This document shows, piece after piece, positions 54,835 through 64,000 of a stretch of DNA of 64,000 nucleotides. How positions within the stretch are numbered: position 1 is the first letter of the stretch; every line of letters starts with the position of its first letter. The stretch is from Narthecium ossifragum (lineage: Eukaryota > Streptophyta > Magnoliopsida > Dioscoreales > Nartheciaceae): contig OY986964.1 in assembly GCA_963920575.1 (NCBI GenBank), positions 16,247,987-16,311,986 on the forward strand, written 5' to 3'. The position numbers were made by a program, and so were the translations under genes. The notes under the pieces are model-generated. The model was given only the letters and a program-made list of their open reading frames with translations. It searched no databases and was not told the origin of the DNA.

Positions 54835-54908
54835 GATCGATCTTACATGCTAAGGAGATCGATCTCCCTTGCTAAGGAGATCAATCTCCTTTGCTAAAGA
54901 GATCGATC
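54835..54908. repeat. Four palindromes at exact 22-bp period in H3
   Basis: GATCGATC at 54835 and 54857, GATCAATC at 54879 and GATCGATC at 54901, spaced 22, 22 and 22 bp. The spacers repeat 'ttgctaagga'. Confidence 0.9.
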
Positions 54909-54989
54909 TTCCTGTGCCAGAAAATTGAGGCGGTGGATTTCTGAGTGGACGGCCGCCGTTGGCCGTCGCTCTCCGCTGTCAGAGGGAGA

Positions 54990-55170
54990 GAAGAAAAATC
55001 TTCTCTCCTCTCCCTTATCCTCTTTTTCTTCCCCTCTTCCCTGGCTTCTCTTTCCTCCTTCCTTCTCTTTTTCCTCCGTCTTCTCTCTTCTTCTTCCTTC
55101 TCTTTCCCATGGCCCTGTTTCCCCTGTTTCCGTCAGCCACCTTCTTCCCCTCCGTTCTCCCTCCTCCGGG
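54990..55170 (+). repeat. Pyrimidine-rich tract in H3
   Basis: About 180 bp of almost pure C/T on the plus strand. LTR I has the equivalent tract on the minus strand at 57930-58110. Confidence 0.8.
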
Positions 55171-55578
55171 CATCATTTTGAGTGCTTGAGGGCTCGTTGG
55201 ATTCATGGTTGCGAGAGGAAGATCCTTGGCTTGATTTGAAGCTGGTTTAGTGCTCGTACCACAGGGATTCAGCCGACGTTTGCTTGTCCGGTAGGTTTCT
55301 ACCTACATGAGTTTGTTTAGGGGTTTTCTCTTAATCTAGCATGTAGATCTAGGTGTTCTTGGTGTTGTTGTGTGCCTCTTGGTTAGCTTAATTACTGTTT
55401 TAAGTTTTATAAGATTTGATTGAGATTGCAGTAGGTTTTTAGCATGTTTAAACTCGGATTTTTTCGGTTTCTCTGTGCTTGAAGAACAGCCGGTTTACGG
55501 CATGTTTTTCGGTCTGTACATGCATGATCTTGATTTATAATAAACATGAGAGTTGTAGATATTTGAGTCTACTCTCAC

Positions 55579-58400
55579 TGTCACGCCCGACCCAGAAAAT
55601 CCATCCGGACCGGGACGTGGGGTCCTAAACTCTAAAATCAAACGGTGAGAGCCTCCCCTGTAAACATCACTTTTAAACCTGGTGCATGATTATAATTTTC
55701 ACAATTAATTTAAACTATCCTATTATCAAATCAAAATACAAATTAACTACTACAATACTCAATTAACTTTAAAAAGATACAATAATGATTCAAATCCTTT
55801 AAGTACAACAATCTCTGATCAATTTACATCAAATTGGAATACAAATACATTTCTCCTTCAGATTACAATTTATACATTTAAAGCTGTACATCAATTGAAT
55901 AGAATAAATTGATGATATCCTCGATCTCACGCACCACCAAGGGGAGTGTCGCCTCCAACACCGCAACTACCTAAAAAGGAAGGGACTGCATCGACCTGCA
56001 TTGCCGATGTAGCCCAGGTAGGAGTGAGCAACAAAGCTCAGTAGGGTTCTACGCTATTCTACGTCACACAGAAAGGAAGGGAAACAGCAACAGTGTCATT
56101 TCTCCGCATAAGTCTAAAGGATGCCACGGGTCCCATAACCCTATCGATGTCCCAAGGGCTCCTGTCATGAAACCTCTCTCCTGAACATGTTACCAGGAGG
56201 CCACGGAACAGTAACATGCAGGATCACCCTTACCCAAGCAGGATTCCCATGCCTTGGGGACCCACGTCGAGAACGCATCGACAACCATTCTTAGCACTTG
56301 GCCTTGGAGAAGCGACACGACCTCTAAACCTCAAAGAATATAATATTCCTGTCCGACTACTTAATAATCCTCGAATGATATCAAACATGATCATTGATGA
56401 CAATCACGTCCTAATCCTCGACTACCCAAACCCCGGTCCCAGGGCTAGATCCGGGCTACCCGAGAACCCCGAATCGACGATCGAAACCATCGCCTACCAC
56501 CTAGACTAATGCTTCTAATGCAATCAAATGCATGCAATGCTCAGGCACAGGAATACAGGAATAGTAGCATGCAACAATATGCCAAGACAACAATACACGG
56601 GCTAGGCGAAGCATCAAGCTTGCCGGAGGGTGATCTTAGCATGGGTCTAAACTACAGTAATACAATATTATAACGGCGCCCACGGGTCGTTAAAAAACAA
56701 CTACACATTTCAATCGAAATTTCGGCATTACGACGGCTTAAACAGCCGTCTCCCAAAATTCCTACAACGGGGATACAACCCCGGCCACACAATCACACGA
56801 CACGCTACAATTACGAATTAACACAAGTGGCACACCAGCGGGCGGCTCAATTATCTAACCATCCCAAGGGGCATGACTCCCTTGGTTCAACCACAAGCCC
56901 CACACGGGGTTAAGCAAATATAAAGCATGCAATCTATATATATAACATGGCATGATTATTTAATTAAAAGCTAACTAAGCAGGAATAGTTAACTAGTTAA
57001 ACCGACAAATCGATATCGAGGGTTCAAACACCCAAACCTATCAAATCTAGCTTGTCAATACTAGATGTTATTAAGAACATCAATTAAGGGTATTAGGTGA
57101 ATTAAGCATGTATCTCGAAGGAATAAACACGGTAAAACATCGAAAATCAATTAAGAAGCTAAATTCCGGATTTCTACCATAAACCCTAGTTAGAGGCGAT
57201 GAAATCTTATCAATTCGACGTCCAAACGACGTCGAATTGGAAATCAAACTTGGGCAAATGTATATTAGCATACTAGAAACATGCAGCCCAAGAATCGGAT
57301 TAATCTAATGGCTAATATTCCCGAAATTCACTAATCAATTCACTAATTTTGGTCTCGTCGCAGATCCGAAGAAAAAATCACCATAAATCGTAGGAAAACC
57401 TGAAAATTATGAAATCAGCGGCAATTGAAAGTAGATTTGAAGATCTACAACTTTCATCTTGATGATCAAACGAGATTATGCACATACGAGCCAAGATCTG
57501 AGCTAGAACAGTTCAGCTCGCAGAAAAATAGGGCTTGATGAATCCGGGAAAAAGATGCATAATACCCAAATAAATCTCAATCAAATCTCCATAGACTTCA
57601 ATCAGTAATTTAGCATGCTTAGAGGAACTAATTAGAGCAAAGAAAACTACTAATAAGCAAATCAAACCCTAGATCTAGCTTATCCTAAAGATCTAGGTAG
57701 AAACCCTACCTTAAACGCAATCCAAGCTTCAATCGTTTGCTAATCCGCTGTCCTACGTCGCCGCCGCCGCCTCCAGCTCGTCGGAGAGCCGCCGGAGTCC
57801 TCCCATAGTCGTAGCTGTCGCCGGAGAAGGAAGAGGGCTGCCCGCGGAAGAGAGAGAGGGGAGGAAGGAGAAGGAGGAGGGGACCTCGCCGCCGCCTCCA
57901 GGCCACCGGGGAAGGGACAGGGTCGCCGCGGGAGAGAGGGAGGGTAGCCGCGGGAGAGAGAAGGAAAGGAAAGAGGCGGGGGGTCGGGCACGGGAAAGCA
58001 GGGATGGAAGAGAAGGAAAAGAAAAAGAAAGGATAAGAAAAGGAAAGGAAAAGAAAGAGAGAGGGAAAGAGAGAGAAAGTAAGTAGGAGAGAGAAAAGAG
58101 GGTTAAGCCATTTAAGTGACTTAGCCGGTTCAGACGAGCCAACTGATCGGACTGAATCCGATCTGGCTCCAAGTTGCGATCTCTACTGGATCTACGCAAT
58201 CACGTACATCAATCAAGGCCGTGTGTGCGCTACGTGGGTGTGAAACTGACCGCCAAGACGCAATTTACCAAATTGCCCTTGGGGTCCAAAAACAGCGATG
58301 GGATCAACCGATCGCAACCTAAGGCCAATCGAGCCAAACCACAAAAACCAGACCCTCAACCTACCGCGGTCGGACCGGGTTGGAGGAACGGGTCCTCACA
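55579..58400 (-). mobile_element. Solo LTR I inside H3, TSD CTCAC
   Basis: 2822 bp, plus-strand ends TGTCACGCCC and GGTCCTCACA, flanked by CTCAC at 55574-55578 and 58401-58405. In sense it starts TGTGAGGACC and ends GGGCGTGACA, so it is a distant relative of the H LTRs. It contains 'gtagggttctac' and GC-rich segments but no recognised ORF. Confidence 0.95.
57930..58110 (-). repeat. Homopurine tract in LTR I (pyrimidine on the sense strand)
   Basis: Almost uninterrupted A/G on the plus strand, dominated by 'gaaagg' and 'gagaga' words. Confidence 0.85.
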
Positions 58401-59751
58401 CTCACACCCAACCAGTTGCATAATTTTCTGATTTTCCTATGAATTGTTATGATTTGCTTACGGATGGGCTGCGTTGCAGCAATTAGAGGTAATTAGTGAG
58501 ATTGATGGTTTTGATTAGCGTTTTCCCGGTAATCGAGCCATCGGATGTTTCCCAGTTTTGGATATGTTGATCCCAGTATGTTTTCCTGCGTTTTCCTTAG
58601 TTGGATCTTGAATCCGACATCGTTTAGACGTCGAATCGACGAGGTCGTTTAACCTCTAATTCAAGGATCATGATAATTTAAATAATATTATATGTTCAAA
58701 ACATATAATATTATATTATATGTTCATCTGAGTTTTCGGGGTTGCTTTCCGTCGTAGGGGTCCGCGTCGTAATGCCGGGACTAGCTGCGGATTGGCTGGT
58801 AGCGGTCGGTAGTATTGCTGCAGCGATCCAGTTGGACTTGTGTATTATTTTATCATACTGTTGCATGCTTACCTATTACCTACGCATGATCATTGCATGC
58901 ATTCTGTATTTGCATTAGATGCATAAGGATAGGACATGGGGATGGGTTGATTGCCAATCCGAGGCTTTCGGGTAGCTCGGATTTACCTCTAGGACCATGG
59001 CAGGTAGCAAGGTCCCGGTTGGATTGTAGTATTCAGTCGATATCGATGATTGGCTTAGATGACTTGAATACATATTGATCGATGATTTAGAGGTCGTATC
59101 GGCCTCGAGCCAGGTGCTGAGGGTGCAGCCAGTGTCGTTGTTTCATCCTTGGGTAGAGGGTGTGCCTGCTCGGCAGAGACTTGTCCTGCCCAGAAGTGTC
59201 TTCGTCCTGTTGTACTAGGTGTTTCCGGGATGGGTCCAGTTCGTTAGGGTGACCATGGTTGGATACCTAGAGACACTGGTGGGGTTATGGGACCCCATAG
59301 CACACCTAGGCCTAGCTTGGGGGCGACACTGTTGAGTTCCCTCCTTTCTGTGCGTCGTAGTGTAGAACCCTACTGAGCTTAGTGCTCACTCCTACCCGGG
59401 CTGCGTTTTGCAAGCATTAGCTCTTCTTCAGTGGCCCTTACCGGGCAGGTGTTTGGTGGTGCGGCGGCGTCTGGCGGTGCTTGAGGAGCGGTGATCGCCA
59501 TCTACACCCTTTCTGTTTAGATAGTCTCCTATAGGAGTATGTTATATAAATGTAAACCCTTTTGAGGATTTGAATATCTTAGTATATCTTTTGAGTTTTG
59601 GAATTATTGCTAAATAAGGGTGCTTATGAATTGTTTAGGGAAACCCATAAGCAAGAGGGAACCCTCGCCAAAATTATTCCACAATTAGTTAGGTTCTGGT
59701 TCGCGTCGCCCGACCCGGTTGGGCCTTCTCGGGTCGGGGCGCGACAATCTC

Positions 59752-59989
59752 CAATGGCCTCCTCCTTGACCCGCTGCTTCTGATCCGGGACCTTGAGCCC
59801 GAGATTGCCCGTGACACTGCCTCCGGTCCCCCTCTCCGACGCGGGGACTTCCTCCTCAAGCGCTCCTATTCTTCCAGCTTTCAGCGGAGCCTCGCCGTGG
59901 AACGGCTAGTGGTGGAGCCTTCCATGGCGTCTCCATGGTGCTACCGCCACCGCAGCTTCTGGAGTAAGCATTGGTCATCACCCTACTAA
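59752..59989 (+). pseudogene. Unknown ORF, second part after H3
   Basis: It continues the frame of 54413-54630 (SNGLLLDPLLLIRDLEPEIA, then RRGDFLLKRSYSSSFQRSL) to a TAA at 59987-59989. The continuity across a 5-bp TSD shows that the two parts were adjacent before H3 inserted. Confidence 0.4.
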
Positions 59990-60110
59990 TCTGCATCTTG
60001 ATCCGAGCTCCGATCCTAGCTCTGTCATGTTGGAAACCTCCTCCGACTCTGACGCCTCGCCCAAATCCCTAGTGTCGTTCTCATCCTCCGACGAAGAGAG
60101 GCGGCGCCAC
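59990..60110 (+). other. Ser/Asp/Glu-codon-rich stretch before duplicated segment 2
   Basis: In frame 60027-60347 it reads MLETSSDSDASPKS and SFSSSDEERRR before the duplicated part. It may be another piece of the unknown gene in a different frame or exon. Confidence 0.3.
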
Positions 60111-60473
60111 CCCTCTGACGAGTTCGGTAGTAGTGACGACGTCCTCGTTGAGCTACCATGCACCGTTGACCATGACTCTCGAAGCCCTCCTCGTCACGGC
60201 AGTCAGGATCGGGATGGGGCCGGTGGAATCCTTCTCCTTCCCCAGTGTCAATCAAGCCCTGGATCGCCAGATCCCAACTCCGGCGACCATCGCGCCGTCC
60301 GCCACCGCTGCACCGCTGCCATCACCATTTGTAGTAAATACATTTAACTATCAGGGGCATTTTAGTCTTTTTTTAATTACACCAGTCAAATAAACCTATC
60401 AAATGGGGTTCTAACCTTAATAACACATCAAATGAGGTTTTTAGCAAAAATTGTTACTAAACTGGTGTTATCA
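60111..60473 (+). repeat. Duplicated gene-like segment, copy 2
   Basis: Matches 53632-54005 from GACGAGTTCGGTAGTAGTGACG to 'gtgttatcacc'. No minisatellite adjoins it. Where copy 1 has 'ggggcattttcatcttttt' this copy has 'ggggcattttagtcttttt'. Confidence 0.75.
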
Positions 60474-60545
60474 CCCATTGTCTATAATAAATATGAAACA
60501 TATATTTTATCATTTAATGTATATTGGCATCATCAAAATAAGGTT

Positions 60546-62971
60546 AGGATCAACAACTAAAACCATAGGAAACTACGTGTCCCTTCTGCATTAGGGCACA
60601 CCCCCAAACCCTCACCGCTGGTGTCGCAGTAGACATTGTAACCCACGCCTCGCTCGAGGACGATCAGCACCGGCGCACTGGTCAACCTTGTCCTCAGCTC
60701 CACAAATGCTCGCTCACAAGCATTATCCCACACGAACGGGATGGCCTTTTGTGTCAGTCTTGTCATCGGTCCGGCGACTCTGGAGAAGTCCCGAATGAAC
60801 CGTTTGTAGTATCCCGCCAGGACTAGGAAATTGCAGATCTTGAACACTGTCCTCGATCTCTGCAACTGTACCACTGCCTCGACCTTGGCGGGGTCAACTG
60901 AGATCCATGTTGCCGACACTACGTACCCAAGGAATTCCACCTATGCAAGCCAGAACTCGTACTTAGAAGCCTTGGCATATAGCCGATGCTCCTGAAGTAG
61001 CTGCAACACTGTCGCCAAGTGTCGCCCATGCTCCTCCTCTGACCGAGAGTAGATCAGAATGTCGTCGACGAACACCACTACGAACTGGTCTAGGAACGTT
61101 CGGAAGATCCTTTGCATAAGATCCATGAATGCTGCTGGTGTGTTCATCAGCCCCAACGACTTCACCACAAACTCTTACAGACCATACCAAGTCCGAAAAG
61201 CCGTCTTCGGGATGTCGCAATCCTGACCTCTCAATAGGCAGTAGCCTGTGTGGAGGTCGATCTACGAAAAGACTGAAGATCCTCGCAACTGGTCGAACAG
61301 GTCGTCGATCCGCGGCATCGGATACATGTTCCTCACAGCCACCCTGTTGAGCCGCCAATAGTCTATGCAAAGTCGAAGAGTACCATCCTTCTTATTTGCA
61401 AACAACACTGGCACCCCCCAGGATCACATGCTGGGACGGATAAAGCTTCTATTAGTCAGCTCGTCCAACTGGGTCCTAAACTCGCTCTACTCTACTGGTG
61501 CCATCCTGAAAGCTAGAAGAGAGATTGGTGCGGTACTTGGTACTAGGTCGATCTCAAAATCGACCTCTCTGGACGGTGGAGACCACAACAACACCTCGAG
61601 AAACAAGTCTGCAAAGTCACACACGATCTTGGAAAAACTGCTCTGTTGCACTCCCTCAGAACGAAACAGGGACACGCTGGCCAGCAACTTTGAAAGCTCA
61701 CCACCACGCCTTCCCACACCGCAAGCAAAGGAATCGGTTGAAAACCGATCCCCCAACAACATCAGCCGTGTCCCGTCGAGTGTCCAAGCGACCACCCTCC
61801 CGCGACCATAGTCGATGATGGCTCATTATGCTGCTAACCAGACCATACCGAGTATCACGTCAAAGCCTGACATGTCTAGCACCTGCAGATCTAGACAGAT
61901 ACGGAAGCCTCTAGCCTCTAGCGAACATGATCGGCAGACCCAATCTACCCTGACTGACCCGCCGATCGGGGAGTCCACTAACTGTGCCACCACTAGCCAA
62001 CTCGTCTCTAATCCTAGCGATGCTACACACATGCTAGCAATATAGGAATGAGATGCTCCGGAATCTATCAGTATATCTACTAAAGAACTGGAAAGCTGAA
62101 AGATATCTCTTAGTACAGATGGCTCTGTCGCGGCGTGCTGGTATTGCTGTGGCGGCTGGTACAGTTGCACGGCGTCCGGCTGCTTACGCTCTAGGAGGGC
62201 AAACACACGCCCTCGCCAGCCACCTCCACCTCTGGAGTGACTCAGTCCAACCCCTGATCCGCACCCACCACTGCTCCCCTGCCACGCACTGGACCCTCCA
62301 CCTCTACTGCCATGTGGCATAGTGTCTTGCGCTCCTCGCAGGTGACAGTCTCTACGGAAGTGTCCCAGTTGCCCGCACTGGAAGCACGTGACTGACGCGC
62401 CATCAAGCTGCTGACCCTGGCCTCCCCCTAACGAAGCCTGTTAAGATGCCACGGCCATCAGGAGAAACTAGCCCACTGGACTCTGCAACTGTGGCTAAAA
62501 CTGCTGAGGGCGCCGTGACTGCTGTTGGAAGGGTCGCGGGGGCCATTGCTGCCCTCTACCTAATCCCCCTCTGCCCTGGGGTCTCTGCGCTAAGCTCGTA
62601 GAGAACGCCGGTGGAGTAGCCCTGCACCTCTCGTCCTGTAACTAGGCCAACACTACTAAGGCGCAGTTCAGAACTGCTGCGTACGTCCAGAAGCGGTGAG
62701 AACAAGTCTGTCATCTGATCTCTGCCCAGAGTCCCCACTCAAATTATCGTGTCATGGCTATCGGATCTCCTGCCACTGCCCTCGTAAAACGGACCAAATG
62801 TGTGAACCGGGTGGCATACTACTGAATAGAGCGAGTACCCTGTAGAAGGGACTGGTACTCGCGGGATAGAGTGTCACGTGTACTCTCCGGAAAGTATGTG
62901 TCCAAGAACAATGCCCTGAACTCCTCCCATAGCTGCTCTCCTCCGTCACCGGTGTGCTGGGCGGTACACCA
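60546..62971 (-). pseudogene. pol: Element K: chromovirus-like gag-pol fragment
   Basis: Minus-strand order: partial Gag from about the WW/TAQHTGDG region at 62970, zinc knuckle CFQCGQLGHFRRDC (62345-62386), protease with LIDSGASHSYIAS (Asp codon 62062-62064), VLDMSGFDVILGMVW, reverse transcriptase with [34 protein letters not shown] and catalytic [16 protein letters not shown], then EFLGYVVS, AGYYKRFIRDFS, and the start of RNase H (GYNVYCDTSGEGLG). It ends near 60546 soon after RNase H begins. Frames change several times and stops are frequent (for example near 61487 and 61826), so it is not functional. It is the close relative that shows what is missing from element H. Its 3' LTR and integrase are absent. 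Confidence 0.85.
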
Positions 62972-64000
62972 TGTCGCGCCCTGACCCGCCAAGGCCCAAC
63001 CGGGCCGGGCAACGCGAACCAGAACCTAACTAAACGCAGAATAATTTTGGCGAGGGTTCCGTCTAGCTTACTGGTTTCCCTAAACATTTCATAAGCACCC
63101 TTATTTAACAATAATTCCAAACTTCAACAATATAATAAGATAAATTCATATCCTCAAAAGGGTTAACATTTATACATCATACTCTCGTAGGAGACTAACT
63201 ATAACAAAAAGGGTAGATGACGATCACCGCTCCTCAAGCACTGCCAGATGCCATTGCGCCACCAAACACCTGCCCGATAGGGGCCAACGAAGAAGAGATA
63301 ACGTATGTACCTACAAAACGCAGCCCGGGTAGGAGCGACCACTAAGCTTAGTAGGGTTCTACACTATGACACATAGAAAGGAGGGAAAGCAACAGTGTCA
63401 CCCCCAAGTTAGGCCTAGGTGTGCTACGGGGTTCCATAACCCCGCCAGTGTCTGTAGGTATCTAACCATGGTCACCTTAACAAACTGGGCCCATCTCGGA
63501 AACATCTAGTACATCAGGAAGAAGACACTGCTTGGCAAGACAAGTCTCTGCCTGGTAGGCACACCCTCTGCCAAAGGATGAGACGAAGACACTGGCTGCA
63601 CCCTCAGCACCCGGCTCGAGGCTGACATGACCTCTAAAATCATCAATCAACATGTATTCAAGTCATTTAAGCCTATCATCGATATCGATTGAATACCACA
63701 ATCCAACCTGGACCATGCTACCCACCACGGTCCTAGAGCTAAATCCGAGCTACCAGAAAGCCTCGGATCGACAAGCAACTCACCGCCCACACCCTATCCT
63801 TATGCATCTAATACACAATCAAAAAATGCATACTATGATCACGCGCAAGTAAGAGGTAAGCATGCAACAATATGATAAAATAACAAACAGGTCCAACTGG
63901 ATTGCTGCAACGATACCAACGACCGCTGCCAGCCAGTCCGCAGCGGGTCCCGACATTACGACGGTACCGCGACCGTCAACCGCGAACCCCTGCAACGGGA
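62972..64000 (-). repeat. H-type LTR joined exactly to Gag of K, running off the window
   Basis: The plus-strand left end is TGTCGCGCCCTGACCCG, the exact inverse of an H-type LTR terminus. It matches 58750-59746 in reverse order. It abuts gag in mid-frame, so it is more likely a later insertion into K than K's own 5' LTR. The right end is outside the window, so the TSD cannot be tested. Confidence 0.8.

Larger units (their letters stand above)
54631..59746 (+). mobile_element. Solo LTR H3, TSD ATCTC, carrying solo LTR I
   Basis: It starts TGTGAGGATC and ends GGGGCGCGACA, flanked by ATCTC at 54626-54630 and 59747-59751. Without the inner insertion it is 2289 bp. It is the best copy of the H-type LTR and shows what the H 5' LTR looked like. 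Confidence 0.95.

Overview
The window is intergenic DNA of a flowering plant, built almost entirely from LTR retrotransposons inserted into one another. Several features support a plant origin. There are Athila-type and chromovirus-type Ty3/gypsy proteins, a primer site matching the tRNA-Asp type used by Athila, a Cassandra TRIM element carrying 5S-rRNA-like modules, and many solo LTRs with 5-bp target-site duplications (TSDs). I cannot name the species. I found no intact host gene, tRNA or true rRNA gene. The only possible host coding sequence is a 151-codon frame split by a solo LTR.

Layout. (1) 1-12585, minus: element F, an Athila-like element with gag, protease and an extra 3' ORF but no reverse transcriptase. 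Its 5' LTR is split by a solo LTR of family A (TSD ACATG). (2) 12586-16659: imperfect tandem repeats and a long plus-strand LTR (G). (3) 16660-38691, plus: element E, a gag-only family-A element, is the host of element C (18820-36964), an Athila-like element with every pol domain but many lesions. C is itself interrupted by a solo LTR B (20079-21543), a solo LTR D (27676-29112, TSD GGAGG) and a family-A element, A2 (30868-34892, TSD GTGTT). (4) 38692-52836, plus: chromovirus-like element H. It is interrupted by solo LTR H2 in its 5' LTR (TSD CCTTT), a three-LTR Cassandra cluster in reverse transcriptase (itself carrying solo LTR J), and a solo LTR B (TSD GTATC) and a solo LTR A (TSD GACGT) near the 3' end of pol. 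(5) 52837-60545: low-complexity DNA with two 20-bp minisatellite arrays, a duplicated gene-like segment, and the split frame. The splitting solo LTR H3 (TSD ATCTC) contains solo LTR I (TSD CTCAC). (6) 60546-64000, minus: decayed chromovirus gag-pol K and an LTR running off the window.

The most unusual signal is a regulatory-looking architecture shared by unrelated elements. Eight-to-twelve-base palindromes with a central CG (GATCGATC, GGTCGACC, GACCGATC/GACCGGTC) recur in pairs or runs at a spacing characteristic of each family: about 20 bp in C, 21 in A solo LTRs, 22 in F and H3, 23 in D and A2. In F, A, A2 and D the nearest palindrome lies 63-64 bp from the TATA box. Closely related LTRs carry different palindrome cores in the same slot. 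The same arrays also occur in the leader and inside the pol reading frame of C, and in the 3' region of F.

All coordinates come from reading the sequence by eye. LTR ends supported by TSDs are reliable to the base. Ends of diverged or truncated pieces are approximate.
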